Notes: a model not told the origin generated them from the sequence alone. A stretch of DNA of 64,000 bases from Diplonema papillatum (GCA_030068145.1 JAPJBO010000004.1:434001-498000); one strand, 5' to 3'. Counted from the first letter of the stretch, positions 11,546 to 23,843 are shown. Numbers and translations: made by a program.

Positions 11546-12075
11546 AAAGAGACGGTGTCGGTTTTGAAGGACTCTTGTTGGCCCGGGGCTAGGGGGGCCT
11601 CTGCTTCGGAAATACTCGGAGGGGCCGCCCGGTGCTTATTTCGACGGAGGCTAGGGCAGTGTTGTCTGTAGACATGCAGGCGTCTGCCTGCAGACTTTGA
11701 AAACGCAGACGCAGACGCGCTTGCGGAATCAGCCTGCAGATCAGCCTGCTCGGGTACAGGTATACCATGTACGTGCTCAGGGGGTGGATGGATACTGGCC
11801 CCGCATGGGTGAGTACTCATCCTGAGGTGCATCCTGAGATGGTATCGTGGTAGTCCTTCATGACGTGCAGACCTCAGGAATGAAGAAGGCCCAGCCCAAC
11901 AGCTTCGAAGTCCGGGATGTAACAGCGCACGAGCAACGGTGCGCCGAAAGGGATCCTCACTCTGCGACTGCTCAAAATGAAAGCGACGTCGGCGTCTGCA
12001 GGCAACACTGGGCTAAGGACCAATACAACTGCAATCCTCACGCCCTCCGCTTCTCCGATCTGTACACCGATGCGA

Positions 12076-12235
12076 GGCTTTTTTTTTTTTTTTTTTTTGA
12101 ACGCTTACGCCCGCCACTAAACCCAGATTCACCTGTGTTTCGTGTGGGCTACAGCACATTTACCTCCTTTGATCTTTGCAACTGGCAGCCTCCTCAAGTA
12201 TTTCCTACAAAGCAGGTGCTTATACAAAAAAAGAA
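12076..12235 (+). repeat. Family B fragment behind an 18-T tract
   Basis: Lacks the head of the family. Begins after a run of T residues at 12079-12098, then matches from GAACGCTTACGCCCGCCACT to the ACAAAGCAGGTGCTTATAC end. Confidence 0.65.
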
Positions 12236-13277
12236 GGGGGGGTGATATTTCGCTTTTCCTCTCACAAACGATCGTCGCTTTCTTCACATTCTTTCTCCGA
12301 GACCCGCTTGTCTCTACCGTAAGGTGGGCAAGCCAAGGAAATGCACGGCTTCGCTAAGTTGTTTACTTTGTTTGTTGCGACAACCTATGTCTTGATTGAA
12401 GGTGGTCATTCAGATGTGAATCTGAGAAACTTCCAACGTCGAGTCTTTGTTGATTGTTGTAATTTTGTTGTACGCATAAGCGGAACCTGACCTGCGTTGG
12501 TACATCTCATGTAGTACGCTGCCAGCTACTAACCTTTGGTACCAACGATGCATTGTTAGCACAAAATAATTGAGCACACGAATATTACACACTTCCTCCT
12601 TGCTGTTGTAAACTTCCTCTCCTTGCTGCTGTGAAATCTTTTCTTTGAATGCGCAATCAAGTTATCTGCCTTCTTTGCTTGAAAAGAAATGCGTAGTAAC
12701 TTACGATATTTTTGGGGTCTTCTTTTGCTTTTCGTTGTCGAAAACATTCAGCGTCTTTTCAGCGTCTTTTGGAAAAATAAACGCTAAAAGGCTGTCATGG
12801 GTCTCGTCCCGACCCTTGGTGCAGAGTAATTATGCTTCCGACGATATACATCAGTATTGTGGCTTTCTTTGGTTCCTGTGCGCCAAGTCTCCCTTTCTCT
12901 TTCCTGGGTCTGACCGCGGGGGCGGTGGTACACGTCACACTTCTGGCATGTGATCACACGATAAATCACGCGAAATCACTTGTTTCGTAATAAGTAGGTA
13001 GGTAAGGCTACAGGGGTTCTGTAGAGGGGCCGGCTCAGGAACATTGATACGGCGACGGTTGTTATTCGGGTACCAACGTCCTCGTCCTCTCCTGGAACAG
13101 CGCCGGCTGGCTATTCTTTCGTGTTCGACCCGAAGGGAAATGCTCTGAAACGGGGTCCGAAAGAAGTGGGGGGGAAATCTTAGTTTCTTCGTCAGGCACT
13201 ACTTGCCCTTTGTCATGTTTGGTGCTAGCATCAAATCTTCTTCGCGGGAATGGGGGGGGAGCGAACCCCGCGGGCTT

Positions 13278-16200
13278 TCAAACGTCGTCGCCCCACTTGG
13301 CGTCGGAGGTTGGCGCGGTCGAGGAGAGCTGGAGCGAGCACAGGATGCTCTGCAGGGCCTCCGTGGAGAACGCACCGTCCTCCGTGGGGGTCAGTTGGGC
13401 GTCGGAGAGGTTCACCGCGCGCTCGGAGCTCGGAATGAACGAAGAGACGCGGGACTCGCGCAACTGCTCGGGTGTGGGGCTTCCGATGTACGCCGCGTTG
13501 GCGATGCAGTGCGATATGAACGACCGCCAGTTCGGGTCCCGCCACAGAAGCTCCGCGTTCCCGACGACCGCCATCAGCGCCTGGGCCCTGCTGATCGACA
13601 CGTTGAACTTCCTGCTGTTGAAGTGCATGCCGACACCCTGCTCCTGGTCGGATTTCAACCACTTCGCGCTGCTGCGCACGGTGCTCAGTATCACCACCTT
13701 CGACTCCTGCCCTTGGTAGTCCTCGACGGTCCCCACCCTCACCCCCCCGAAGCCGCCGTTCCGCAGGGCATGCCGCAGGCAGTGCACTTGCACGCGGAAC
13801 GGGGCGATGACTCCGATGTCGCGCGGCGCGATGCCGGTAGCCTGCGTCAGCCGCTTCACGATCTGGCAGACCCCGCGCACCTCGGCGAGGTTGTAGAAGG
13901 AGTGCGTGTCGCGGCCCTTTTCGTCGTCGCCGGCGACGCCGCAGAATAGCAGCGGGAACTCTGGGTTCGGCAGGTCAGCCCACCCGACGAGGCTGTGCGT
14001 GACGCTCTCGCTCCCGCACGGCCGCAGAATGCCGTTGTAGAACAGGTCACTGCTCGTCTTCATCAGCGCCGGGTGCGACCGGTACTGCTTCGTCAGCACC
14101 TGATAGCACCTCTCGAACGACCCCGGGTCCCCGCAGTAGCGCTGGTGCAAGCGCTGCAGCAGGCTGACGTCGAGCCCGAGCTCCCTGCAGATCGGCGCTC
14201 GCACCGTCGGCCCCAGCTGCATGTAGTCCCTGTGGGTGTGTATTTTAGCGTTTATTGTGGTTTAGAGGTTCGGTGGTTTAGGGTCTCCGGTTGACCATTG
14301 AGGCTGTGAGACGGGTAGTATGAGGGTAGTAGGTATGCTTATACACTTTAACTACGGCTGGCCATGTTCGGGGTCGACGACGATACATTATCTATTTTTG
14401 TGCAAACACCTGCTTTGTAGGAAATACTTGACGAGACTGCAAGTTGCGAAATTTCAAAGGATAGTGCGGTACTCATCGCGGCATGCCGATGACTCCCCCA
14501 CCGCAACAACATTCCAATCGCAAAGGAGGTAAATGTGTAGTCCCCACGAAACACATGTAAATCTGGGTTTGGTGGCGGGTAGTAAGCGACCCACTTAGTT
14601 GTATTTTTTCTCCTCCTTCGAAATGAGCACAAGGCTCGAGTATTTTTCTCACTTGTGGCAGTTGAATGATCTTGAGTATGGTGCTGGTTCGCTCATTGCT
14701 CAGGCTTACGTTTTTGGAACACATTGCGACGTCTCCTGCTTCACCCCACAGGCCTCCCTGCTCCGCTTCATCCCATTGTTCTTCGCTTACACCACCGTGT
14801 GTTGTTTTCTCACTCAGGACGTTGACCTGTTGTGTTTGTGTGATTTGTCGTGTTGGGGTAGACCGCATGACCTCACGTCCGTTCAACACGTGGTTGGTAG
14901 TTACAGCACTTGGGATCCCTTCTGTTCTTTGTCGGGCAGCATCGTCGAGCATTTCGTTTCAAGTTGGCGCTCTGTAAAAAAACGGCGGGGTGCACCTGGA
15001 AGTGCGGGGGAAAAACGCCTCCATACCCAGCGAACACGGTGCTTGTCTTCTCGTCGGCGAATACGAGAGGGATGGCTGTTTCGGGTTCCATCGCTTGGCC
15101 CGCCTCGTCGATGAAAATGTGCGAGAAGCTGCCGCGCGGGAGGCCGTACTCGTAGAGCGTCCCCGCAGAGGTGCACGTGCAGACGATGATCGACAGCGTC
15201 CGCAGGGTGTCGAAGTCGCAGATGCCGTACAGCCCGTTGTCCGGCAGCGTGAACGGTATCACCTCGCCGATCGGCACGTGCAGCACGTTCCGCTGGTAGC
15301 TGTAGAACCGGAGCATGGCGGGAGCCTCCGGCCGCTCGCTGCACTTCCACGCCGCCGTGTGCCGCGCGCAGTTCACGTCCGCCGCCCCGCTCCTATCCCC
15401 TTTGCACTCCGGACACAGATGGGTCGAACAATACGGCGACCCACCCACCTTCGCGCCGTCACACGCGTACGTCCGGTGCCTACAGGTGTCCCGCACCGGT
15501 CTGCACCACGAAGCCAACCGGCTGCACACCACGTCCGCGGCGCTGTCAGACGGCGCGGCAATCAAAATCCTGGCCCCGGGAACATGCGAGAGGACCTGCT
15601 TCGTCGCCTCGATGATCGTCAGCGTCTTCCCGGTGCCAGGCGGCCCGAAGATGACGTACGGGTTCGCCGCGCCCAGCCATCCAGTGCGGCGGACGATGTC
15701 GCCGACGGCCTTGGTCTGCTCCGCGTTGAGGTTCTCGTCGAAAAAGTCGAACGCCGCGGCGCCGGCCACCTCCGGCGGCGGAAACTGCGAGGGGCCCGGG
15801 AACAGCCGCACGCCGGTGCCGGCGGCGCCCGCCGCCGCGACCATCGCGAGGGCCGCGTGCATCCGGCGCAGCTTCGTCCGCCGGATGCCGAAGCGCACGT
15901 GGAACGCCGCGCCGGCGAGCGACGGGTACTCCTCCGCGAAGGACGCGTTGATCGTCAGCAGCACCGCCGACACGGGGCCCGGGGGCACGGCGCCGCCCGC
16001 CGCCGGGCGGTTTGCGTGGGTGTCCTCGATGTACGCCGTCCACTCGCGCGCCGGGTCCTTCGAATCCTTCACCCACACCATGTCCCCGTACAGCAACCCC
16101 GGCCGCTGCTCGTGCAGCCCCGGGATGTCCAGCAGCAGCCGCACGTTGTCGCACGGGCCGCCGTCGGCTGCCTCTCCGCCGGCGGGAGCGAACGCCAAGC

Positions 16201-17830
16201 GGGTGTGGTACAGGTCGAAGCTTTTGATCTCTTCGGTCATGCGCGCCTCCTCGACCCAGAGCAGAGCCTCGAACCGGCGGACGTAGTTCGCGGCGGACAA
16301 CGGCTCGGAGAGCACGGGGAAGGCGGCGAGGGCGCGGCGGTCGAAGAAGGCGGCGTCGGCGACCGGCGCGGCCTTGCTGTCGAGCGCCTGCGTCCACGCC
16401 CGGTTCGAGTACGACGGCGGGATCGCCGGCGGCGTCGCCTGGATGACTTCCCGCGCCGGCTCGTCGAAGGCTCGCTTGAGGGCCGACGGCACGAACGTGC
16501 TCGCTGCAGCATTCAGCCGCGACGCCGCCAGCCGGGCGGCCAAAGGCGGCGGCTGCGCCGCCGCAGGCGAAGCACACCTGTCGGCCGCGACCCCCCGCGC
16601 CGCATCGCGCTTCGCCGCCTCTTCGACCGGCAGCCGGGTAGCCGCCGTGCTCACCGACGAGCTCAGCCCGTTGCTGCTGCTGCCGGCGCTTTGCGTCGAC
16701 AGTTCGGACGCGGAATTCGACCGGGTGCACGCTTGCTCAGCGGCATCCAGTGTCTCCGGGGCTTTGGGGGACGGCGGCGCGGCCGCCTTGGCGGGGGGGT
16801 CCTTCGCGGGGGGCAGGGTCTGCAGGGCCATGCACTTCTTCGAGATGAGGAAGTAGGTGCGGCGGATTTTGAACCGGAAGACCGCCCACGCCTTGAAGAC
16901 GCCCTCCTTCTCCGCGCACAGCAGCACTTCGACGTCGTATTTGCAGCCGGCCGGGATCGCGATGCTGACGCCGGGCTGCTGGACGCCTAGCGAGTCCTTC
17001 ACGCGGAAAGGCGGGTTGCTGTCCTCGCCGATGATGCAGACGTCGACAAGCTCGACCGCGGATCGGTTCGTGTTGGTGACGGTCGCGGTTATCCTAGGAG
17101 AGCAGTTGCTCGCGAGAGAAACCGACACGCCGCGCTCATTCTCCGACAGCATCTGCGACAGGCACAGCACCGAGTACGGGGGAGGCAGCTGGGGCACGTA
17201 GTCGGACCGAATCGCGCACGGCTTCGTCGCCGAAAACCCCTGCAGCGCCGCCGCCGACGAGCCGCCGCCCGGGTGGTGCTGCTGGTGCTGGTGCTGCTGG
17301 TGGTGCGTCTGCTGCTGGCTCGGGTTGTAGGGGTGGTGGTGGTTTCCGCCGGCTTTAATCCGCTGCTGCCCTCCCGCGCCCCGGCCGGCGTCGGCGGCCC
17401 CGGGGGAGAAGTAGGCTTGCCCGGGCGCCGCGCCCTGCTGCAGGACGACGTACTGCTGCTGGCTCCCGTTCTGACCGAACCGGTGGTGCTGCTGCTGTTG
17501 TGGCTGCTGCTGCTGCTGTTGCTGGGGAACGGAAACGGTGTGCATGTTGTGCATTTGCGCGACCGGCGCCGCCCCCTGCGACATCACGTGGGTCCCGTTC
17601 GGGAGGACAAACACGGCCCCGGGCGGCACGTTACCCACTACCATCAGCTGTACCGCAGGCTGCTGCTGCTGCTGCTGCTGGGACTGCTGCACTGGAACCT
17701 GCACGTACGCGAGCTGCTGCTGTTGCTGCTGCTGCACGGCGGCGCCCTGGCCGGGCGGGAAGTAGTGCCCGTCGGTCGTGAGGAGCCACTGCTGGGCCGG
17801 CATGGCCTGCTGGTCGAGGCTGACCCGCAT
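13278..17830 (-). CDS. MOV10/SDE3-like UPF1-family RNA helicase
   Basis: Two exons, 15027-17830 and 13278-14229, encode 1251 residues. Donor GTATGG and acceptor CCCACAG join TTCGCTGG to GGACTAC, restoring FAGDYMQLGP, the expected motif III region. Superfamily-1 helicase motifs are clear: GPPGTGKT near residue 725, DEAGQAME near 905, TKQYRSHP near 980, VEDYQGQESKVVILS near 1100 and NVSISRAQALMAVVGN near 1140. The N-terminal ~150 residues are rich in glutamine and histidine, like low-complexity RNP proteins. A Cys/His cluster (CRHRTYAC, CSTHLCPEC) is inserted between motifs Ia and II. By family it unwinds RNA 5' to 3' in silencing or retroelement control; the role here is inferred. The start is the first ATG; the frame stays open upstream only through non-ATG codons. 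Confidence 0.9.
14230..15026 (-). other. Intron of the MOV10-like gene, built from repeats
   Basis: A 797-bp GT-AG intron. The 3' splice site end (14230-14320) is a family A repeat shared with 6886. The middle (14390-14650) is a family B repeat whose reverse complement occurs at 8805 and 11333. The donor-side segment at about 14855-14985 resembles 7885-8000 (GGTAGACC.GCATGACCTCA and GTTACAG.ACTTGGGAT). Most of the intron is therefore dispersed repeat. Confidence 0.75.
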
Positions 17831-18044
17831 CCTCTCAACTGGCCGTCGGCGGGCGGTGCGGACGCTTCTCTCTCCCTCGGGACGGAGCTGGGCCGGGTCC
17901 GCGTGGGTTCTTTTTCGGTCTGGCTTCGTGTCTTTTTTCAACGCTTTGCCCCGCGTCCTCCCCCCCCGGCTCGCCCTGAGATGATTTAAGCGGTTTTTGT
18001 GAAAGCGTGAGACTAGCTCTTCCACTCACTCGAGCTGATCAGAA

Positions 18045-18045
<1 letters not shown>

Positions 18046-18079
<34 letters not shown>

Positions 18080-18270
18080 ACATCAAAACAAGTCAAAGGG
18101 TGTGGGCCTCCACCGTCAGGTGGGCCCCCACCGTCAGGTGGGCTAGGCTAGTTCCGGGGTGGCTCCCTGGGAGGGACAGGGACGGGGTTAGTCACGCCTT
18201 AGCAGTCCCAGGGCCTCTCCCCACCCACCTGTATGTGTTCTCGTGGTCACCGCTACCGCGTTGACCTTTC

Positions 18271-18344
<74 letters not shown>

Positions 18345-18568
18345 ACATCAAAACAAGTCAAAGGGTGTGGGCCTCCACCGTCAGGTGGGCCCCCACCGTC
18401 AGGTGGGCTAGGCTAGTTCCGGGGTGGCTCCCTGGGAGGGACAGGGACGGGGTTAGTCACGCCTTAGCAGTCCCAGGGCCTCTCCCCACCCACCTGTATG
18501 TGTTCTCGTGGTCACCGCTACCGCGTTGACCTTTCCCGAGAACACATCAAAACAAGTCAAAGGGTGTG
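18046..18568. repeat. (GA)n-linked tandem units of about 198 bp
   Basis: Two near-identical units (18078-18272 and 18343-18537) begin AACACATCAAAACAAGTCAA and end CGTTGACCTTTCCCGA. Each follows a (GA)n tract (18046-18077 and 18273-18342). The head of a third unit (18540-18568) is broken after GGGTGTGG by the RT-RNase H fragment, and the unit tail (CCGCTACCGCGTTGACC) resumes at about 19847 on the other side. Confidence 0.85.
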
Positions 18569-19830
18569 GCACGTGACCGCGGGAGCGGAAGTTGCGCCGG
18601 GAACCGAGGCAACGAGGTCCCCCGCGTGTACGGGTCCGCCAGCTGTCCGCCGGACGGCACCCAGTCAGGGCGGAGGACAATCCCTCTGCGCCCGGCAACA
18701 CGAAGAGACCGGGACAAAACGCGATTCGCGGCGTACGAGGAAGAACTCCCCTTCGCCACGGCGCCCACAACCGCCGCGTTGTCGATGCGGCACCGCTGCG
18801 CCCCCGGCGCCCAGCACAGCCGAACCACACCTTCCGCGAACGCCAACATCTCCTTCAAGTTGATGTGGGCGTCCGCGTCCGGTCCCGCGAACACGCCCTG
18901 CCGCCCGTCCACGAACCGGCCTTCCGCCTCCAGCAGCGCCGCCCACGCCCGCGAGCTGGCGTCCGTCCACAGGACGCTCCCTGTGTCCTCAGGGACGCCG
19001 CCCACGACCCACGGGTTCTCCCGGACGATCTTCCGGAGCGCGCCCAGCTCCCGTCTCGCCGACGGAGGAACGTCGACGACCTCGTCCCACACCGGCGCTG
19101 CGGCACCCACCATGCGACCGCCGAGCCTCCCCGCGAACGACAGCAACGCCGCGAAATGGCAGCGGGGCACCGCCAGGATGTCCGTCGCCCAGACGGCGCC
19201 CCCGAAGACTTCGGCGAACTGACGGGCCGTCGCTCTGCCGGAAAGCACCGCCGTCATCCCGCTGCCGTCGACCCACCGCTCCGCCCACGCCGGGTCGAGC
19301 CTGTGCCGCTGCGTCTCGGCAGCCAGGTCGAACTCCACACCCACACACACGAACCGCGAGCGAACCTGCCACAACGCGTCGTCGCCTTCCGCCCGCACTT
19401 CGACCCGCGCCGCCTGCGCCCGCTTCCGAAAAACGGCCACGTTCCGCTCTGCCTCGTCCAGCGTCCCACCCAAGACAAGGAAGTTGTCCACCCAGGCGAG
19501 GCCCAGGTCCCGGACCAGCACGTTCGACGCGCGCTGCGCAATGCACGGCGCCCAAGACCACCCCATGCACAGCACGTTCAACAGCATGTCGCACCCCTTC
19601 ATACCAATCCCGAAATATCGCGAAATGCTCGCGTCTACTGGGAACTGGTAGAAGTACGACACGCCGTCGCACTGCATGGCGAACCGGTGCCTCTCGACCT
19701 CGGCGATGAAGTCGCGCAGCCGGGGCAGGTCCATGCTGGGCGGCCGGCGCATCGCGTCGTTCAGCGGCCGGGCATCCAGAACGAGACGTGCCGTTCGTCC
19801 GTCCTTCTTCGGCGTCGTGAAGGCCTTCAT
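18547..19830 (-). mobile_element. Retrotransposon reverse transcriptase-RNase H fragment (DIRS-like)
   Basis: 427 residues from an ATG at 19830. The N-terminal part has reverse transcriptase motifs (KAFTTPKKDGRTARLVLDAR, FQFPVDASISRYF, LCMGWSWAP) and a catalytic box WVDNFLVLG, where the second aspartate of the usual xDD is asparagine. The C-terminal half is an RNase H domain (LWTDASSRAWAALLE, HINLKEMLAFAEG, CRIDNAAVVGA, DWVPSGGQLADPYTRG), as in DIRS and Ngaro relatives. The fingers region upstream is missing: the frame opens directly at KAFTTPK, and gag and recombinase genes are absent, so the copy is 5'-truncated or fragmentary. It lies in opposite orientation to the larger element at 20.2-23.8 kb, from which it differs strongly in sequence. 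It occupies the interior of a (GA)n-linked repeat unit. Confidence 0.8.
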
Positions 19831-19863
19831 GGCGAATGCCGGCCGCTACCGCGTTGACCTTTC

Positions 19864-20068
<205 letters not shown>

Positions 20069-20183
20069 GAACTTATACCGAAGGGCGGACTTGGCGTGCG
20101 GGGGGGTGAACCTGTTGGTCAAGTACGAAAAAACACAAAGACCGCAGGAGCACACAGCAACTCCCCTCCCTCCGATCGCAAAC

Positions 20184-20977
20184 ATGGCGGAAGAGTGCCC
20201 GCACTGTGGGGGCTCGTTCGACCCGAAAGGATTGGCCACCCACAAGAAGGCCTGCGGGCAGAGGGCGCTGGCGGCGCTACAAGCGACCGCCTCGGCGAGC
20301 AGCTCGAGGGCGGGCACCCCGGTGCAGTCGCCACTGGCACTGCCGGGCAGTGTGCAAGGGATGGTGACGGGGCTGTCGGCAGGCGGGATGCGCAGAGGAG
20401 TCGCGCGTTGGGGTTCGTGGACCTCGGGGAGGGGGCGAGATGGCCGGGGATTTTTCCAGGACCAACGCGCATGGAAGTGCTCAGGGTTTTTGAAACCCGG
20501 TTCGAGCGGGTGCTCTGCACGGGGGCGAGACCAGGGGCCCGGGAGCAGGCGAAAGGGCAGCTGGCGAACCTCGAGACGGGGTTCGATTATTTTTCGGACC
20601 CGGAGAGGCCGGTGGGGGGGTCCTTTGGAGATGTGCACATGGTCGCAGTGGTGGACAGGGCGATTGCGCGGTTGGTGGCGCTCCAGTTCGGGGAGGAGAC
20701 GGGGGTAAAAGGAGGGCATGCGGGCATGTTCGAGAAGGCATTGGAAGAACAGGACCTGCCCGGGCCGCTGGCAGAAGCGTGGAAGGAGGCCGAGAGGCAG
20801 CGGGCGAGAAGCAAGGGGACAAAGTCGCAGAGCTCGGGGCAATGGAACAGGAGCACGTATGTGCAGCCGGTAACCGGGGGGAAGATTGGGTACCCGACGG
20901 GGGGGTTTCGTCAGGGTGGAACGGGGTTCCAGACGGGGGGTTTTCGCCAGGGCGGAACGGGGAAAGGAAAGAAGTGA
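20184..20977 (+). mobile_element. Gag-like ORF of the YR retrotransposon, frameshifted
   Basis: Begins at ATG 20184 with MAEECPHCGGSF and a CCHC-like zinc finger (C-x2-C-x11-H-x4-C). The conserved-looking part, from GFVDLGEGARWPGIFPG through FERVLCTGARPGAREQ to a Gly-rich tail ending KGKK, lies in another frame. The coding frame therefore switches at about 20390-20420. This may be a decayed copy or a recoding site. Zinc finger and basic Gly-rich tail suggest nucleic-acid binding, as expected of a Gag product. Its end overlaps the recombinase ORF by about 135 bp. Confidence 0.6.
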
Positions 20978-22182
20978 CAATTGGGAGGAACTCGGGACGG
21001 GGGCAGGTAACTGCAGCTTTTCAGGCGGGGATAAGGAAAATGGAAAGGGTACTGGGGAAAATGGCGGCACCGGCAGGTGCGGCGGGGGGCTTTCGATCTC
21101 CCAACGGGGAAAGAGGGAGAATGGGGTACAGGGGTACGGGGTCGCGAGGGGACAGCGAGCGGGTTTTTGGGGTACGGGAAACAACAGGGGTGAACGCGGC
21201 GGTGTCGGAGAGACTCAGGTTAGACGGGCGCCATTCGGGATTGGCGGGGATTCAGGCAAGAGAAAGGGCCTACGGGAGGCTGATGGAGGCTTTGGCGGAG
21301 CTTGGCCTGGGGGCAAAGGGGAACGGCATCGTCACGAGGCAACAGCGAGAGTACCTCGAGGCAGTGCAGGCGCGCGCAGTAGCGGCGACCACGATGGTCA
21401 GGTGGGCGCAACGGTTGGAAAAGCTGGTCGGGGTGAAGAAGAGGTTTCCTGGGGCGGGATTGCACGACTGGGTCGGGGTGTATCTGGCAGAATCGGCAGG
21501 GGTGAGGCCCTCGACGCAGAGGGACTACGCCCTGTGCCTTCGGTCGGTGTTCCAGAGATGGGCGCCGCACGTGCGGCTGGGAGTCTTGGAGGCGCACGTA
21601 GCGGGGCTGACGGCTTTGGGAGCCGATGTGCCGACGAGGCAGGCTGTGCCAGTGGAACCGAAGCACTGGGAACTGTTGCGGAGGGCGCTGAGTCCAGAGC
21701 AGATGGCGTTCTGCTGCGTTCAGCACTTGCTGGGGCTTCGCTGGGAGGGCGTGTCGCGGCTGGAAGATCTGAAGGTCGTGCAGAGAGAAGCGGACGTGCT
21801 CAAGCTGACGTTGGTGCAGAGGGAGTCGAAGACGGAGAACCGGCCCACGAGACGAAACGTGTGCTTGAGGGGCGTGTTTCGGCAGGACGTGGAAAGGTTT
21901 GTCGCCGGAAGGTCGAGCATCGACGGGCCGGTGTTCAACGTCGCGTACAAGCCCCTGCTCGCGCGGCTGAAGCAAGTGGGTGTGACAACCCACGCGTTCA
22001 AGCGGGGGTACGCCCATGCGATCGACGACATGGGAGTGGACGATGCGAGGCTGCAGCGGCTCACGGGACATCGACAGTTCAAGAACGTCGAGACGTACCT
22101 CGGGCTGGAACGAGCAGCAGAGCGACGAGAAAGAGGGGCAGGCGTGGAGGACGTCGTACGGCGGCTGCAGGATGTGCAGTAG
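20842..22182 (+). mobile_element. Tyrosine recombinase of a DIRS-order retrotransposon
   Basis: About 446 residues if started at ATG 20842; the frame is open a little further upstream. The C-terminal half is a tyrosine recombinase/phage-integrase fold: first Arg in LLGLRWEGVSRLEDL, the HxxxR box in THAFKRGYAHAID, and LTGHRQFKNVETYLG with the second His and the nucleophile Tyr. The four-helix SAM-like N-terminal domain is visible at VYLAESAGVRPSTQRDYALC. By family the enzyme integrates a circular cDNA without a DDE integrase. All expected catalytic residues are present, so the copy may be intact here. It sits between gag and RT, unlike classical DIRS where it follows RT-RNase H. Confidence 0.85.
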
Positions 22183-22244
22183 GGGAAGACGCCGAGGCGC
22201 GCGGGCGCCCGGGATCGCCTAGAAAGTCTAGAAGCGGTACGGGT

Positions 22245-23843
22245 ATGCGCAGCGCCAGGAGGCGGGGTCGAAGGTCGAAGTGGAGGATGGTGCTCAGGAT
22301 CGTGGCAGATTCTGGGTACCCGTATACGGATTTGGCACCCTACCCTGGAGAGGTGGGGGGCGGTGGATCAGATGGTCCCATGGACGAGATTGTGGCCGCG
22401 ACGGTGGACATGGCGAAGGTGGAGAGCTGGCAGGCGGGGACGGAGGTGTCAGACGTGCGAAGGGTTTTGGGCAGAGAGGGGTTCGAAGAGATGTTGACGG
22501 ACGAACGAAGGTTGAGGAGGTTGCCGGGCCCGAAGTCGACGCTGACAGCAGAACAGGTCCGGCAGCTCGAAGAAATGGGGGTCATCAGGGCGAGGCGGCG
22601 AACAGAGAACGCGGTCAAGCACGTATGCAAGGCATTTACAGTGCCGAAGCCAAACGGAAAGAACCGCCTGATCGTCGATGCGTCGGTGTATGGCGAAGCG
22701 ATGCAGGAGCCGCCGCAGGTGAAGCTGCCGGCTGTCAAGGACGTGAAAGAGGCGGTTGCCGAGAACGCGTACGTTGCGCAGTTGGACGGCCGCAGTTGGT
22801 TTTTCCAGATTGCAGCGCCTCAGCTGCAAGACTACTTCGTCATCAGGACGGTGGTGGGAGTGTTCCAGCTCGTCGTTCTAGCAATGGGGTGGGCGTGGAG
22901 CGTGTATGTGGCGCAAACGACAGCGAGTGTCATCATGACACAGGCGATGAAGGCCTTTGTTGGGCATGCGTCAGGAATGGTTTACATCGACAACTTCCTG
23001 ATTTTCGGGGCGGATGCGCGGACGGTGACGAATGCCGTTGCGGTACTGAAGCGGAAGGCAGGGGAATGCAGGGCGGTGTTTAAGGAGGAAGATCACCAAC
23101 CTGCGGAGCAAACGGACGTGTTGGGCATGCGTGTCGATTTAGCGGCGAAGACAGTGTGTCTGGTGAGAGGGTTCATAGGAAAATTGGCAGTGTTCTGGCG
23201 GGTGTACAAGGCGGACCCGGCAACGCAGACGTTGAAGACGACCTGGAAGCTGCTCGGAGCGTTGTTCTGGGCGATGAGGGTGTTGAACGTACCGCAGTAC
23301 GACTACCCGTCGCTGAAGCAGTTCGTGTCACGCAGGGCGAGAGAGCTCGCCGCTCAGAAGAGGGGATGGACGCACCGGACAGTGTGGTGGAGACGGGCGT
23401 GGTTGGATGTCGTGAAACTGGTGCAGCACGTTTTGGCGAATGAGCCGGTGTCGGTTCTTCGACCACCGAGCGACTGGATCGACACGGTGTGGGCGGACGC
23501 ATCGAAGACCGGAGGGGGTTACGTGTTGCAAGAGACGGGCGAAGTGAAGGGATGGAAGTGGACGCCGGAGCAGCAGCGGCAACCGATACACGTGCTGGAA
23601 GCGTGGGCCACGCTACGGTCCGTTCGCAGGTGGATGGCGACAAGGGAAGGAAACGCCGGTGTTCTGCTCAAGACGGATAACGCTTTGGTGTATTATGCGC
23701 TGACGACGACGAAGGCGACAGGGTACGTGTTCTCGCAGGCCATAGCAGCGATTGTGTCCGAGCTGCGGGGTGTGGACTGGTCGGTTGAGTGGGTGCCAAC
23801 CGACACCAACCTAGCTGACGCTCCGAGCAGAATCTATTCGTGA
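22245..23843 (+). mobile_element. Reverse transcriptase-RNase H of the YR retrotransposon
   Basis: 532 residues from ATG 22245, 62 bp after the recombinase stop. RT motifs: VCKAFTVPKPNGKNRLIVDA, QLDGRSWFFQI, VVLAMGWAWSVYVAQ and the catalytic box GMVYIDNFLIFG, with Asn instead of the second Asp. RNase H motifs follow: TVWADASKTGGGYVLQ (D), VLEAWATLRSV (E), LLKTDNALVYYAL (D) and VEWVPTDTNLADAPSR (D). The frame is intact to the stop at 23843. I see no methyltransferase domain. The frame extends upstream through the recombinase ORF, but that upper part is the shadow of another gene. Confidence 0.85.

Larger units (their letters stand above)
4311..13277. other. Nine-kilobase repeat-rich intergenic region
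   Basis: I find no host gene I can support here. The many open frames of 60-170 residues lack domains, and they change when the overlapping repeats are aligned. The region contains the dispersed repeats listed separately (5696-5860, 6886-7110, 8162-8425, 8594-8794, 8805-9035, 11333-11545, 12076-12235) and unique sequence between them. The opposed frames at 10438-10816 are the most open stretch of unique sequence, but neither product is recognised. If the acceptor-linked repeats mark introns, unrecognised multi-exon genes could still be hidden here. Confidence 0.5.

Noticed and set aside
13203-13949. Plus-strand frame of 248 codons
   Set aside because: Antisense shadow of exon 2 of the MOV10-like gene.
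14990-16990. Long plus-strand frame of 666 codons antisense to the MOV10-like gene
   Set aside because: It is the complementary reading of a GC-rich coding exon, Arg-rich and without domains; the minus-strand frame has all helicase motifs.
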